A stretch of DNA of 64,000 nt from Ruminiclostridium cellobioparum DSM 1351 = ATCC 15832 (GTDB lineage: Bacteria > Bacillota > Clostridia > Acetivibrionales > DSM-1351), in contig NZ_KK211295.1 in NCBI RefSeq assembly GCF_000621505.1, forward strand, positions 86,344 through 150,343. The letters run 5' to 3'. The notes under the pieces are model-generated. The model searched no databases. It had not been told where the DNA came from and saw only the letters and a list, made by a program, of their open reading frames with translations. A program made the translations under genes and the position numbers. Positions 44,621 to 54,085 of the stretch are shown here, piece by piece. Position 1 is the first letter of the stretch; each line of letters begins with the position of its first letter.

Positions 44621-45769
44621 TTACACCAATTGCTCTGTATACAGCTTGAAATCCAAAACTGCCGTGAGGTAGGAAAGTTGTGCCTGGTCATACTGGATCA
44701 TGGCATTTTCCTTGTCCTCAGCCGCTTTCAAATAATCCACATAGCTTATCATTTCCTGTTTGTACTTCTTGTCGGCTACGTCAAAAAGCTTAGCACTTAA
44801 ATCATATTGAAGCTTTGAAATGGAAATATTATCATACAAATTTAATATCTTTGTATGATCGGTCCTTATCTTTTGCTCTATATTATACTTTTCTATCTCA
44901 ATTTGATTTTCCAATTCTTTTGGTTTATCCTGCAGCATTTCATAATTTGATCCGGTATTTCCACGGGTGTAGGACCCGGCATAGGAATCAATCTTTGCTT
45001 CTTCGATCTGTCTCTGAAGCTGAGCTATAGAATTGCTCTCCAGCTTTCTCTTCTCAATAAGAGCTTCAATATTTTTATCATTTATTGTATATTCATCTAT
45101 CTTGACTGTTTCTGAATTAAATTGAATCTTTTGCTCCAAATCATAATTAAGCAAGGAATTAATTTTCATTTCTATAGCTGTAAGTTCTGCATTTAATTTA
45201 TCAAGTTTCTGGTTTGCCAAATCTACAGCGTTTTCACTCTGACCAAGAGATAGGCTGCTTAACTTTCCCAATTTGACTTTTTCCTGTTCGACAGCAAGTT
45301 CAATCTTTGCTCTTTCGACAGCCTTTCCCTGGGACTCAATCTCATACTGCTTAAAAATATATTGATAATACAACTTTGAAGCATCCGCCTTCATAGTCAT
45401 AACCTTGTTGTTCTTTTCCCATTTAAGCTGTTCCAGCCTGTTTTTAACCTGCAGCGGATATAATAAAATATTTCTTTTAGTTTCCGCTATATCCTTACCC
45501 GGGTTTTCATCATACAGCTTTTGACTTTCAGCATTGTCAACCGCATTTTTATAACGCTTTTCCTGAGTTACCAGCTGATTGTCCAGAAGCTTGATCTCAG
45601 GATTTGTATTCATCACTTCCGCAATTAAGCTGTCAAGACTGAATATTTTAGTCATGTTTTCGGCACCTGCCGCCTGAACCGGCACAGCAAAAGGTGCTGA
45701 AAACGTGATGCCAAATATCATCAGCCCGGCTATTATGTTTTTCAGTTTTGTTTTTATATTTATTTTCAT
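44621..45769 (-). CDS. TolC-family protein, second of a pair
   Basis: A 382-aa secreted protein. The signal peptide ends near PVPVQAAGA. The remainder is almost entirely helical coiled coil with the TolC/outer-membrane-efflux internal repeat: SLDSLIAEVMNTNPEIKLLD at the start, and VADKKYKQEMISYVDYLKAA near the end. TolC proteins form outer-membrane channels, but this organism appears to be monoderm. It follows the paralogue by 22 bases, so the two are co-transcribed. The role may be an envelope coiled-coil scaffold or part of an export system. Confidence 0.78.
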   Translation of the reverse strand: MKINIKTKLKNIIAGLMIFGITFSAPFAVPVQAAGAENMTKIFSLDSLIAEVMNTNPEIKLLDNQLVTQEKRYKNAVDNAESQKLYDENPGKDIAETKRNILLYPLQVKNRLEQLKWEKNNKVMTMKADASKLYYQYIFKQYEIESQGKAVERAKIELAVEQEKVKLGKLSSLSLGQSENAVDLANQKLDKLNAELTAIEMKINSLLNYDLEQKIQFNSETVKIDEYTINDKNIEALIEKRKLESNSIAQLQRQIEEAKIDSYAGSYTRGNTGSNYEMLQDKPKELENQIEIEKYNIEQKIRTDHTKILNLYDNISISKLQYDLSAKLFDVADKKYKQEMISYVDYLKAAEDKENAMIQYDQAQLSYLTAVLDFKLYTEQLV

Positions 45770-45791
45770 ACAAACACCATCTTTTCTTTAA

Positions 45792-47117
45792 TTATTCCAG
45801 TATGGCAACATTTGCGCCGTTTACCTGGTAACCGGGACCAAGCTTGCATGCAAGCTCCTCAAGTCTATAAAAGCAATACGCCGAATCCCGCTGTGCCTTT
45901 TTATATTCTATTTCAGCATTATTTGCCGCATCCTTTGCATTCCACAGTTCTACAAGGCTTAGCTGCCCTTGTGAATACTTTTTCTCTGCGATATTATAAT
46001 CAGACTTTTTATTTTGGGAATCTCTTTTTTTGATTTCCAGTTGGCTTTGAACCGACTTTGCATCGGTGTATGCCGCTTGGATATCGCCTGTTATATTCAA
46101 AGTACTCTGTGTTACGGCAAATTCAGAATCCTCCAGCTGCTGCTGAAGATTTGTGCGGGCAAATGTGTATTGTTGCCTTATGTACTTGTCGTAATATTCC
46201 AGCTCTTGTTTATACACATCCAGCTGAAGCTTTGCACTTACCACTTCACTTCTTTTTGCAAGAGCCTTATCAAGGTAGTTCTTATATGTATCCAGCTTAT
46301 ATTCTTTATTCAAACCGGCTTCCTTACCGGTCAATTCTATTGCCTGAGAACGTTCTATGCCGCAGATCTGTTTAAATACCAGTTCCTGATATTCTCTGTT
46401 CCTTTTACTTTTTTGTAACTGCAGCCTTTTCTTGCTGAGCTCTACCTCAAACTTATATTTATCCAGTTCCGAGACTAAACCTTTTTCATATTTCAAAACC
46501 ATACCCGAATACTGCTTTTCCATTGTATTGAGAGAGTCCTCCAGAGATTGGTACAGTTCGTTAAAATAAAGCAGGTTATAGTAAGCAGCTTGAATATCCC
46601 CCTCAAGCTTTGCCCTGTTTGTGTTATAAGAATCCTTAAGACTCAGCACCTGAAGCCAGGAAGAATAATTTGAAAATGCCCTGCCGTTTAAATAATTCTC
46701 ATAAAGCGTCTGTCTGTAATATGGTGCATCCCCATATTTATCCCTGTATTTTGCAAGCAGATCTTCTTCTAAATTAGTCAGATTGTCAGAGAGTGTCTTT
46801 CTCTCAGACAATTTATAGTATTCATCCAGCTCATCCAGCTCACCCTGGGTAACAGCGGTCAACTCCTTAAAGGATTTATCCTCATCTGTCACTCTCCACA
46901 TTTTTTTTATTGATATATCCATTGACGTTAATTGCGAAGAACTCTCCACTCCCCTTTTTATGGCATCTTCCAGAGACAGCTTTAAGGGTTGTGAAACATT
47001 ATTGACATTTTGCTTACCGTCACTATTGTCTGCTGCTACAGATATACCCTGAATGTGGAATGTCAGAGTTAAAATAATCAGCAGGCATATATGCAACCTT
47101 TTGTTTTTATGTATCAA
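45792..47117 (-). CDS. TolC-family protein, first of a pair
   Basis: A 441-aa secreted helical protein of the TolC fold. A signal peptide (to about GISVAADN) precedes PLKLSLEDAIKRGVESSSQL and the matching late repeat NIAEKKYSQGQLSLVELWNA, both typical of the family. It starts with TTG. The leader upstream contains a branched GCTGCG / CGCAGC structure. No membrane-fusion protein or ABC exporter is visible nearby, and no outer-membrane genes either, so its partner is unknown. It lies between the polysaccharide locus and walR. Confidence 0.8.
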   Translation of the reverse strand: MIHKNKRLHICLLIILTLTFHIQGISVAADNSDGKQNVNNVSQPLKLSLEDAIKRGVESSSQLTSMDISIKKMWRVTDEDKSFKELTAVTQGELDELDEYYKLSERKTLSDNLTNLEEDLLAKYRDKYGDAPYYRQTLYENYLNGRAFSNYSSWLQVLSLKDSYNTNRAKLEGDIQAAYYNLLYFNELYQSLEDSLNTMEKQYSGMVLKYEKGLVSELDKYKFEVELSKKRLQLQKSKRNREYQELVFKQICGIERSQAIELTGKEAGLNKEYKLDTYKNYLDKALAKRSEVVSAKLQLDVYKQELEYYDKYIRQQYTFARTNLQQQLEDSEFAVTQSTLNITGDIQAAYTDAKSVQSQLEIKKRDSQNKKSDYNIAEKKYSQGQLSLVELWNAKDAANNAEIEYKKAQRDSAYCFYRLEELACKLGPGYQVNGANVAILE

Positions 47118-47125
47118 TCTTCATT

Positions 47126-47181
47126 GCTGCGCAAACAAAATTGCTTCGCGATCTGTTTTCACCATCACAGCTTTACGCAGC
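47126..47181 (-). other. Structured leader before the TolC-family operon
   Basis: GCTGCG (47126-47131) and CGCAGC (47176-47181) close a loop that contains a possible 15-codon frame beginning ATGGTGAAAACAGATCG and ending just before the TolC start. It could be a leader-peptide attenuator. It does not match a riboswitch I know. Confidence 0.35.
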
Positions 47182-47262
47182 TACCTCCCTTCCTTTTTTC
47201 TTAAGCTTATAATTTCAGTTATAATATAATACTGTGTATTTTTTAATTTGTATGATTTTAGA

Positions 47263-49104
47263 TCAAACAATATCCTTATAATCGTAATTTGGGACTATTA
47301 TTTTCATGTAATCCCGGACCTGGTCGGCATTGTTTATAATTATATCTCTCAAACATTCGATTTCGCGCCTGAGTATTGCAAGATCCGTATGTAAAGGCTT
47401 GGCCACATATATCTTGTTGTTTTTGGTGGCCTCAATGCCCTCTTCGGCCAGCAGCAGTTCCTCATAGAGCTTTTCCCCGGGCCTCAAGCCTGTAAATTCA
47501 ATTTTGATATCCACGTCAGGTTCAAATCCTGACAGTTTTATAAGGTTTCTGGCAAGATCGTAAATCTTGACCGGCTCACCCATATCCAGTACAAAAATTT
47601 CTCCGCCCTTTGCCATAGCGCCGGCCTGAAGCACCAGCTGAACCGCTTCGGGTATCGTCATAAAATATCTGATTATCTCAGGATCTGTGACTGTAACAGG
47701 GCCGCCCTGCTCTATCTGCTTTTTAAACAGGGGGATAACACTGCCATTACTGCCCAGTACATTTCCGAACCTGACCGCAACAAATTCTGTTTTACTATGT
47801 TTGGAGAAAGCCTGAATAATCATTTCGGCTACCCTTTTTGTAGCCCCCATGATATTGGTAGGGTTAACCGCCTTGTCGGTGGATATCATAACAAATCGCT
47901 TTGCTCCGAATTTATCTGCGCATTCGGCCACATTCAGCGTTCCAAATATGTTGTTCTTTATGGCTTCCGTGGGATTGGCTTCCATGAGCGGGACATGCTT
48001 GTGAGCAGCAGCGTGGAATACTATGTCAGGACTGTAAGCTCTAAAAATTTTTTCCAGTCTTGGCTTTTCCCTGACATTGGCAATGACCGCAACAAGATTT
48101 AATTCAGGATGTTTTACGAGAAGCTCATTCTGTATGTCATATGCATTGTTTTCATAATTGTCCAATATTATAAGCTGTTTGGGAGAAAAAGCCGCTATCT
48201 GCCTGCATAGCTCCGAACCTATGGAGCCGCCGCCTCCGGTTACCATTACCACACGTTCACTGATAAGGCTGCCAATTTCATTATTATCAAGCTTGATGGG
48301 ATCTCTCCCCAGCAAGTCCTCAATATTTACATCACGGATTTTCTGTACCGAAACTGTTTCGTCTATTAATTGAGAAAGTGAGGGTAAGATTTTCACCTTA
48401 CATTTGGTGTTGGAGCATATGGTAAAAAGTTCATTGATAGTTTTAGGTGATGCAGATGGAATCGCAATAACTATCTCATCAATATCCTTCTCCTGAGCCA
48501 CCCTGACAATATCATTTCTAGTACCTACGACAGTGACTCCATTGAGCTTTTTACCCTGCTTTCCACGGCTATCATCAATTATTGCCACCGGTGTACTCTT
48601 TAATTCCGGATGAAGATGAAACTCGTTTATAAGTGAGGCACCTGCATCACCAGCACCAATGAGAAGAATTTTTTTATTATTTCTAATTAGAATAACTTCG
48701 CCTCTTATTATACGTCTGAAAACACGGTATCCAAGTCTCAGAGCACCAATTGAAAAACAATCTATAAAGAATGTAATTATAAATATACTTCTGGGCACAG
48801 GTGTCCGCGTTAAAAATACATATCCAAGCATAAATGTATTACTCAGGAACGATGCTATTATAATATTCATCAGTTCATATATTCCGGCATATTTCCATAA
48901 GCTGTTGTATAATTTAAATATGTAAAATGCTGCTATTTTTGTAATTGTAGCTATTAGTATAAGATGCGGTATTTCCTTCGTAAACTCTGACGCAATATTT
49001 CCGAAGCTCAACTCAAATCTCAAGAAATATGCAAGTAAAAGAGAAATATTTATCAAGATTATATCAAGTACTATTAAAAACAACACTCTTACTTTGTATA
49101 TCAT
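47263..49104 (-). CDS. Membrane nucleotide-sugar 4,6-dehydratase (PglF/WbpM-like)
   Basis: A 613-aa protein. Four N-terminal transmembrane helices (about 5-120) are followed by a CoA-binding-like Rossmann domain (LLIGAGDAGASL, about 147-158) and the SDR dehydratase domain with TGGGGSIGSE (289-298) and STDKAVNPTNIMGATK (408-423). The usual Tyr of YxxxK is Met, as in WbpM/PglF. It likely converts UDP-GlcNAc to the 4-keto-6-deoxy sugar, the first step to UDP-bacillosamine, matching the PglE/D/C genes further upstream. It has its own promoter behind the wzz terminator. Confidence 0.88.
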   Translation of the reverse strand: MIYKVRVLFLIVLDIILINISLLLAYFLRFELSFGNIASEFTKEIPHLILIATITKIAAFYIFKLYNSLWKYAGIYELMNIIIASFLSNTFMLGYVFLTRTPVPRSIFIITFFIDCFSIGALRLGYRVFRRIIRGEVILIRNNKKILLIGAGDAGASLINEFHLHPELKSTPVAIIDDSRGKQGKKLNGVTVVGTRNDIVRVAQEKDIDEIVIAIPSASPKTINELFTICSNTKCKVKILPSLSQLIDETVSVQKIRDVNIEDLLGRDPIKLDNNEIGSLISERVVMVTGGGGSIGSELCRQIAAFSPKQLIILDNYENNAYDIQNELLVKHPELNLVAVIANVREKPRLEKIFRAYSPDIVFHAAAHKHVPLMEANPTEAIKNNIFGTLNVAECADKFGAKRFVMISTDKAVNPTNIMGATKRVAEMIIQAFSKHSKTEFVAVRFGNVLGSNGSVIPLFKKQIEQGGPVTVTDPEIIRYFMTIPEAVQLVLQAGAMAKGGEIFVLDMGEPVKIYDLARNLIKLSGFEPDVDIKIEFTGLRPGEKLYEELLLAEEGIEATKNNKIYVAKPLHTDLAILRREIECLRDIIINNADQVRDYMKIIVPNYDYKDIV

Positions 49105-49143
49105 TTGCCAAACTCCATTCCTCGGATTTCATCAACTTACTTT

Positions 49144-49172
49144 ATTATACCAGTAAATCAGGCTTTAGTGAA
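49144..49172 (-). promoter_or_regulatory. Promoter of the PglF-like gene
   Basis: On the minus strand, TTCACT (49167-49172) and TATAAT (49144-49149) are 17 bases apart, about 35 bases before the ATG. Confidence 0.6.
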
Positions 49173-49179
49173 GTCTGCC

Positions 49180-49211
49180 AAAAAGGCTTGAGCTATTTCA
49201 ACTCAAGCCTT
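49180..49211 (-). terminator. Intrinsic terminator after the Wzz-like gene
   Basis: A perfect ten-base stem AAGGCTTGAG / CTCAAGCCTT with a nine-base loop is followed on the minus strand by TTTTT. It cuts the polysaccharide locus into separate transcription units. Confidence 0.88.
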
Positions 49212-49256
49212 ATAAAAACCACTTAATTCTTTAAACTATATTTCTCCTAACCCAAA

Positions 49257-50285
49257 CTATGCTTTCTTAAACCAATATTCCCTAATTAAAGCTATTCCAC
49301 ATGCAAGCATACCACCTAGAATCAAACCTATAGCAGCATTACGAGCATTACTTGGACTTGTTTTCTGAGTCGGTGCCACCGGCGGAGACGGTAAATAAAT
49401 ACTTGTTTCAACAACACCTATCAGGCTTGAATCAAGTTTAGCTTCTTTCCCTGTTTCATAGTATTTATCTATAGCTTTTTTCTCAGTATCCAGCTGCGCA
49501 AGATTTTCAATATCAGTCCTGATAGTATCCTCAATAGTATTTATTTCCTGCTTTTTTAGAATAATATCATTTTCAATTTTTGTATAATTGGGATTAATAA
49601 TATTTTCAAGGACAACAATATCTTTGGTATTTGTCACCTGGCTCATAGCATCCTTTTGATTAATTGTTTCAGGAGTTTTTGCCAGGAGCTCTTCATTTTT
49701 CTTTAAAATCTCACGGGCACTCTTAAGTAAAATATCCTGAGAGTTCTTGTCAACCTTAAAATGGTTAATATAGTAATTAATTGCTCTTTCCTTGGTCATA
49801 ACGTCTGCAAACTCAATATAATTATTGTACAGGACCTGAGCTAGTTTCTGTGCTTCTTTTGGCTCATCCGCCGACACCGTCACCTCAAAGCTGTTCTGGA
49901 CAATATCTGTCGAATTTGCAGCGACTTTACCTATAGATATTTGCTTCTTTAAATTTTCAAGGGTCACATTACTATATCCCATGTCCTTTATTGTTTTTAA
50001 AAGAACATCATTACTGGTAATTAAATTTATGTATTGTTCATTAGTAGTAATAGGTAACTTGTATTCTCCGTATCTTGTATTATATGTCTCAGGCATGCTC
50101 ACAACTATGTTCAGTTTTGAATCATACACGGGAGATAATATAAACATACTGAAAATCCCTGCCAATATGGCTCCTATAAGTGCAACGCTTACTATCATAA
50201 TCTTACGCTTCCATAAAGCCATAAAGAGCTCTTTCAATTCAATTTCAGCTTCATTATATTGTACATTTTGTTGGATTTCACTCAT
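49257..50285 (-). CDS. Wzz-like chain-length/co-polymerase protein
   Basis: A 342-aa polysaccharide co-polymerase. Two transmembrane helices (about 34-55 and 318-336) flank an extracytoplasmic domain rich in coiled coil (about 150-290). The N-terminal Wzz block is ELKELFMALWKRKIMIVSVA and a proline-rich segment PSPPVAPTQK precedes the second helix. It controls glycan chain length at the membrane. No attached tyrosine kinase is present. It is monocistronic: promoter at 50365-50393 and a terminator behind it. Confidence 0.85.
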   Translation of the reverse strand: MSEIQQNVQYNEAEIELKELFMALWKRKIMIVSVALIGAILAGIFSMFILSPVYDSKLNIVVSMPETYNTRYGEYKLPITTNEQYINLITSNDVLLKTIKDMGYSNVTLENLKKQISIGKVAANSTDIVQNSFEVTVSADEPKEAQKLAQVLYNNYIEFADVMTKERAINYYINHFKVDKNSQDILLKSAREILKKNEELLAKTPETINQKDAMSQVTNTKDIVVLENIINPNYTKIENDIILKKQEINTIEDTIRTDIENLAQLDTEKKAIDKYYETGKEAKLDSSLIGVVETSIYLPSPPVAPTQKTSPSNARNAAIGLILGGMLACGIALIREYWFKKA

Positions 50286-50364
50286 CTTATTGCTCCTTGT
50301 ATATATTAAATATGGAAATTCAAACCAATGGTTTTCTTTCGTTGATTCTTAGATTTTCCTTGTT

Positions 50365-50393
50365 ATTATACCAGTTAATCGGGACAACTTCAA
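50365..50393 (-). promoter_or_regulatory. Promoter of the Wzz-like gene
   Basis: On the minus strand, TTGAAG (50388-50393) and TATAAT (50365-50370) are 17 bases apart. Confidence 0.65.
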
Positions 50394-50431
50394 CAAAACA
50401 TGAATACCATGCCATGTTAAATATACCATAA

Positions 50432-50908
50432 CTAACCTCCAGATTTTGAGCCATATCTCCTGTATAACTCCACAATAACAGCAGCTGTCACAACACCAGC
50501 CAGTGCACTTATGGTATCCAGCTTTATGTCTGCGAATGTCGGCCCTCTGCCTGGGATAAAATATTGATGCGCTTCATCGGATACCCCATACAGTGCTGCA
50601 GCAAGCCATGCAATAACATAAGAAGTATAGGATTTATATCTTATTAAAACTATGGATAAAGCGGTTAAAAAGCCCAACCCGGAGTAAAGTATGAAATGAG
50701 CGGATTTTCTTACATAGTAATGGAGATCAAATACTCTGCTATCGGTTGTATTATATATTTCACTCTCCTCAAGCTGATTAAGATGAACTAATATATCTCC
50801 TGATTCTTGAAGCGATTCCGTCGAAGGTTTACTGGAAAAATAAAAAATCATACATAACCACAATAGAGTTACTGACCAAACTATTATCTTGAAAATTTTC
50901 GATTTCAT
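50432..50908 (-). CDS. VanZ-family membrane protein
   Basis: A 158-aa membrane protein of the VanZ family. It has four hydrophobic segments and the conserved blocks MIFYFSSKPS, RKSAHFILYSGLGFL and YGVSDEAHQYFIPGRGPTFADIKLD, including the D-E-x-H-Q and PGR motifs. VanZ-like proteins affect surface glycan or glycopeptide response; the mechanism is unsettled. It is last in the long polysaccharide operon, 25 bases after the flippase gene. Confidence 0.87.
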   Translation of the reverse strand: MKSKIFKIIVWSVTLLWLCMIFYFSSKPSTESLQESGDILVHLNQLEESEIYNTTDSRVFDLHYYVRKSAHFILYSGLGFLTALSIVLIRYKSYTSYVIAWLAAALYGVSDEAHQYFIPGRGPTFADIKLDTISALAGVVTAAVIVELYRRYGSKSGG

Positions 50909-50933
50909 ATGTAAGTCTCCACCTTATATAATT

Positions 50934-52325
50934 TTAATTATCTCTATTAATTCTAAAAACTCCAAGTATATCAAGAAAATTCTTCTTATAAAAAATTAAA
51001 ACATTGATAACTAATACGATAATTAGCAGAAATATCGTTAAAAATAAATTTAATTTGACTTCCTTTAGTAAAATAAAACTAACAAGCAAAACGGATAAAT
51101 AAATAACCTCTCTCCAGCTTGTCCCGGCAGCTTGAAAATCTTTTGAGGAGCAAAAATACCAGATAACAAAAACTATAAAAGTTGCCCAGGCAAGTGCCGA
51201 TATTGTGCCGACAATAATATAAGCCGTAATATTAAATATAAAAGAAAATGCAAGAATTATCACAATTCTTTTCAAATATACTTTTATATTTTTAGAGGCT
51301 TTATAAAGGTTTATATATAATACATTTATTACACTAATAAAGGGAAGTGTCAGCATGAATATCCAAAGCACATCCAAAGACTCAACATATTTGGCCAGAT
51401 AAGCTTTAACTAAATATTGCAATATAAAATAACATATTGGGAAAAATGATGAAATTATAAGGACATAGTTTTTTAATTTTCTTATGTATTTATGCTCCTC
51501 AAGCCTTTTTGAAATACTGGAGTAAAATATATTGGTTACAGATGATATAAAAACCATAAATAAACTTAATATCGAAACAGCAAAGGAATAAAATGCAAAA
51601 TCTTCAGTATTGAACAAGCTCTTTACAAACCAACGATCCAATGAAAAAATAAGAACCACCATAATATCGGCAATCAGCAAAATAATTCCAGGCTTCATGA
51701 TAGTGTAATAATCCCTGCATTTCAGCCGGACAGTCTTTATAAATTTATTCCTGCCCAGAAACAAGGCAGAGAACAGAGCTGCAACAACAAAATGATTTAA
51801 TATTTTAATATAAATAAACAAATCGGGATTTTGAGATTTTGCATACAGCACAATAAATAATGTGTTAAGCAATTCTAAAACCACTAAAATTGCTTGTAAA
51901 AAAGAATACTTATCAAACTCTCCAAGCGCCCTGTAATAAAGCCTGAAAAAGTCAATAAGCTGTAAAGGCATAATAATCAAGCTAAAGAAAATTAAAGCAC
52001 TATCCTTGAAAGCAAAATAAGATAACACAAACATAATACCACTAACAAACACTTGCAGCTTCATCAGGAAAAGGTAATATGCCTTTGTCTTTGAAATATC
52101 AATTTCAGCCGTTTCTTTTCCGCCATACAGCACGTATATTCCATTAGATAAGCCAAAGCTAAAAACAGCAGTATATGTAACATATAAAGAAAATGTTTTA
52201 AAAAGGGCATAGCCATCAATGCTAAAAACCATAGGTAAAAAAAATCCATTTAATATACCTATGACCAACCCAAAAAAATCAACAAATATTAACCGTAACC
52301 CTTTCTTTATTTTACTTATTTCCAT
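50934..52325 (-). CDS. Polysaccharide flippase, MOP superfamily (flippase 2)
   Basis: A 463-aa protein with 12-14 hydrophobic segments and the pattern of Wzx-type lipid-linked oligosaccharide flippases. The ATG overlaps the end of the GT4 gene by 14 bases, so they are coupled. The similarity to known Wzx is too low to name a substrate. It is the second of two flippases in the locus. Confidence 0.83.
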   Translation of the reverse strand: MEISKIKKGLRLIFVDFFGLVIGILNGFFLPMVFSIDGYALFKTFSLYVTYTAVFSFGLSNGIYVLYGGKETAEIDISKTKAYYLFLMKLQVFVSGIMFVLSYFAFKDSALIFFSLIIMPLQLIDFFRLYYRALGEFDKYSFLQAILVVLELLNTLFIVLYAKSQNPDLFIYIKILNHFVVAALFSALFLGRNKFIKTVRLKCRDYYTIMKPGIILLIADIMVVLIFSLDRWFVKSLFNTEDFAFYSFAVSILSLFMVFISSVTNIFYSSISKRLEEHKYIRKLKNYVLIISSFFPICYFILQYLVKAYLAKYVESLDVLWIFMLTLPFISVINVLYINLYKASKNIKVYLKRIVIILAFSFIFNITAYIIVGTISALAWATFIVFVIWYFCSSKDFQAAGTSWREVIYLSVLLVSFILLKEVKLNLFLTIFLLIIVLVINVLIFYKKNFLDILGVFRINRDN

Positions 52326-53463
52326 TACCTGATAACTCCATAAATACCTTCATTTGTTTTTCAATTACTCTATCTATACTAAAGTGCTTTATCACCCGTT
52401 GTCTTGCCATCTTACCCATTCGAACAGCTTCTTCATGGTTTTTAAGGTAGTATTCTATACTTTTCTGAAGCCCGTTTATATCTCTAGGTTGATAAATCAG
52501 ACCACACTCATCAGTAATTTCTTCCTTTATACCTCTTATATTAGTACCAATAACAGCCTTCTCCATTGCCATAGCTTCAAGCAGAGACACCGGCATACCT
52601 TCTCTGTATGAGGGTAATACAAAAATATCCATTATACTCAAAAGGTCCGCAATATCTTCCCGATGCCCAAGTAATACTATATCCTGCTCCAGCCGGTTCT
52701 CACTAATTATACGCCGAATATCCTGAGCAATGACATCACCCGGACGTTCATTAAAATCCCAGGGGCCTACCAGCATAAGCTGACAATTCATTTCTTTTCT
52801 TATGTTAACAAAAGCGTGGATTAAATCCAACACACCTTTTGATCTGACTATACGACCGACATAGCCAATAATTGGTGTGTCACTTTTGATATTCAGGCCT
52901 GCTCTTAACTGCTCCTTAGCAGTTGCATTTATTAAGCCGGGATCAAAATACCTAACATTGATACCCACACTGTTTATATTTATAACTTTATCGGCCGATA
53001 AAAATTTTTTTCTCACGGCCATATCCATATCTTCCTGGTTCACTGTAAAAATGTAATTTGTTAAAGCCCTGGCCATGAATCTTTCAATATAATAAAATAC
53101 TTTGGGTTTAAAAATAAAACCATGAACAGTATAGATCTTTATATCAACTTTTGCAAAAAATGCAGCCAATCGTCCTATAAATGAAGCTATAGGAGTATGA
53201 ACATGAAGTATATCTATTTCTTCTTTTTTAAATATTCGAATTAATTGATATAGAGATTTTATTAAAGCTATGGGACTTAAACTCCTGCTTAAAGCTATAT
53301 CGTAAGTTTTAAAGCCTTCCTGCTCAAGCTTATCCAGGTATCCATAGTTCCTTGCACCACATATTACACTGAAATCATTCTGCTTTAATTTTTTCATAAG
53401 CGGCAGCACAAACTTATATAATGTTATATCAATTGTAGAAAGCTCAAATATTTTTAGTATCAT
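52312..53463 (-). CDS. Family 4 glycosyltransferase
   Basis: A 383-aa GT-B fold glycosyltransferase. The N-terminal domain has EIDILHVHTPIASFIGRLA. The C-terminal donor site has GYVGRIVRSKGVLDLIHAF and EGMPVSLLEAMAMEKAVIGT with the conserved E-x7-E. It probably adds the second sugar after the PglC-type transferase, similar to PglA. The gene overlaps its upstream neighbour by 20 bases. It is the only clear cytoplasmic GT in the window, so the repeat unit needs further GTs beyond the right edge. Confidence 0.9.
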   Translation of the reverse strand: MILKIFELSTIDITLYKFVLPLMKKLKQNDFSVICGARNYGYLDKLEQEGFKTYDIALSRSLSPIALIKSLYQLIRIFKKEEIDILHVHTPIASFIGRLAAFFAKVDIKIYTVHGFIFKPKVFYYIERFMARALTNYIFTVNQEDMDMAVRKKFLSADKVININSVGINVRYFDPGLINATAKEQLRAGLNIKSDTPIIGYVGRIVRSKGVLDLIHAFVNIRKEMNCQLMLVGPWDFNERPGDVIAQDIRRIISENRLEQDIVLLGHREDIADLLSIMDIFVLPSYREGMPVSLLEAMAMEKAVIGTNIRGIKEEITDECGLIYQPRDINGLQKSIEYYLKNHEEAVRMGKMARQRVIKHFSIDRVIEKQMKVFMELSGNGNK

Positions 53464-54070
53464 TTTTATTACTCATCTCGTCTTTTATTAAAAACTTTTC
53501 CTTTTCACCATAAAGGCCTTCCCGTTTAAAAATAACCGAAAATGTTTTTAAGAAAATTTTCAAGTCAAGCCCTAACGACCAGTTTTCAACATACTGAACA
53601 TCGTATTTTATTCTCTCCGGCCAACTGATACTGTTACGTCCACTAATTTGAGCAAGGCCGGTCACTCCGGGCTTCATAATCAGCCGTTTCTTTTGAAAAT
53701 CACTATATTGCTTCACCTGATATTCCAAAGTAGGCCTGGGCCCTATAAAACTCATATCACCCCAAAAAATATTGAGCAACTGGGGTAATTCATCCAGGCT
53801 TGTTTTCCTTAAAAACCTTCCTATCCGGGTTATCCTTGGATCATTTTCCTCTGTATAGACACCATTGCCAATATTAACAGCATCAGGAATCATCGTTCTG
53901 AATTTATATATATTAAATAACTTTTGATTCTTTCCCACTCTTTGCTGAATAAATATAACAGGTCCTTTACTATCCAGTTTGATTAAGACAGAGATAAGGA
54001 TAAACAAAGGACATAGTACTATAAGAAGAATGCAAGAAAATACTCTATCAAGCAAATATTTCATGACCAT
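53444..54070 (-). CDS. Initiating sugar-phosphate transferase (PglC-like)
   Basis: A 208-aa monotopic membrane enzyme (PF02397). It has an N-terminal re-entrant helix (VFSCILLIVLCPLFILISVL) and the conserved GPVIFIQQRVGKN, KFRTM, LRKTSLDELPQLLNI and MSFIGPRPTLE blocks with the catalytic D-E dyad. It transfers a phospho-sugar from a UDP-sugar to undecaprenyl phosphate. The adjacent PglD/PglE genes suggest the sugar is di-N-acetylbacillosamine or similar. The start has GGGG eight bases upstream. Confidence 0.92.
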   Translation of the reverse strand: MVMKYLLDRVFSCILLIVLCPLFILISVLIKLDSKGPVIFIQQRVGKNQKLFNIYKFRTMIPDAVNIGNGVYTEENDPRITRIGRFLRKTSLDELPQLLNIFWGDMSFIGPRPTLEYQVKQYSDFQKKRLIMKPGVTGLAQISGRNSISWPERIKYDVQYVENWSLGLDLKIFLKTFSVIFKREGLYGEKEKFLIKDEMSNKNDTKNI

Positions 54071-54085
54071 CTGTTTGTCCCCTTC

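Noticed and set aside
47118-47262. Cyclic-di-GMP riboswitch before the TolC pair
   Set aside because: The conserved GEMM core (CACGCA, GGGACGC-type blocks) is not present.
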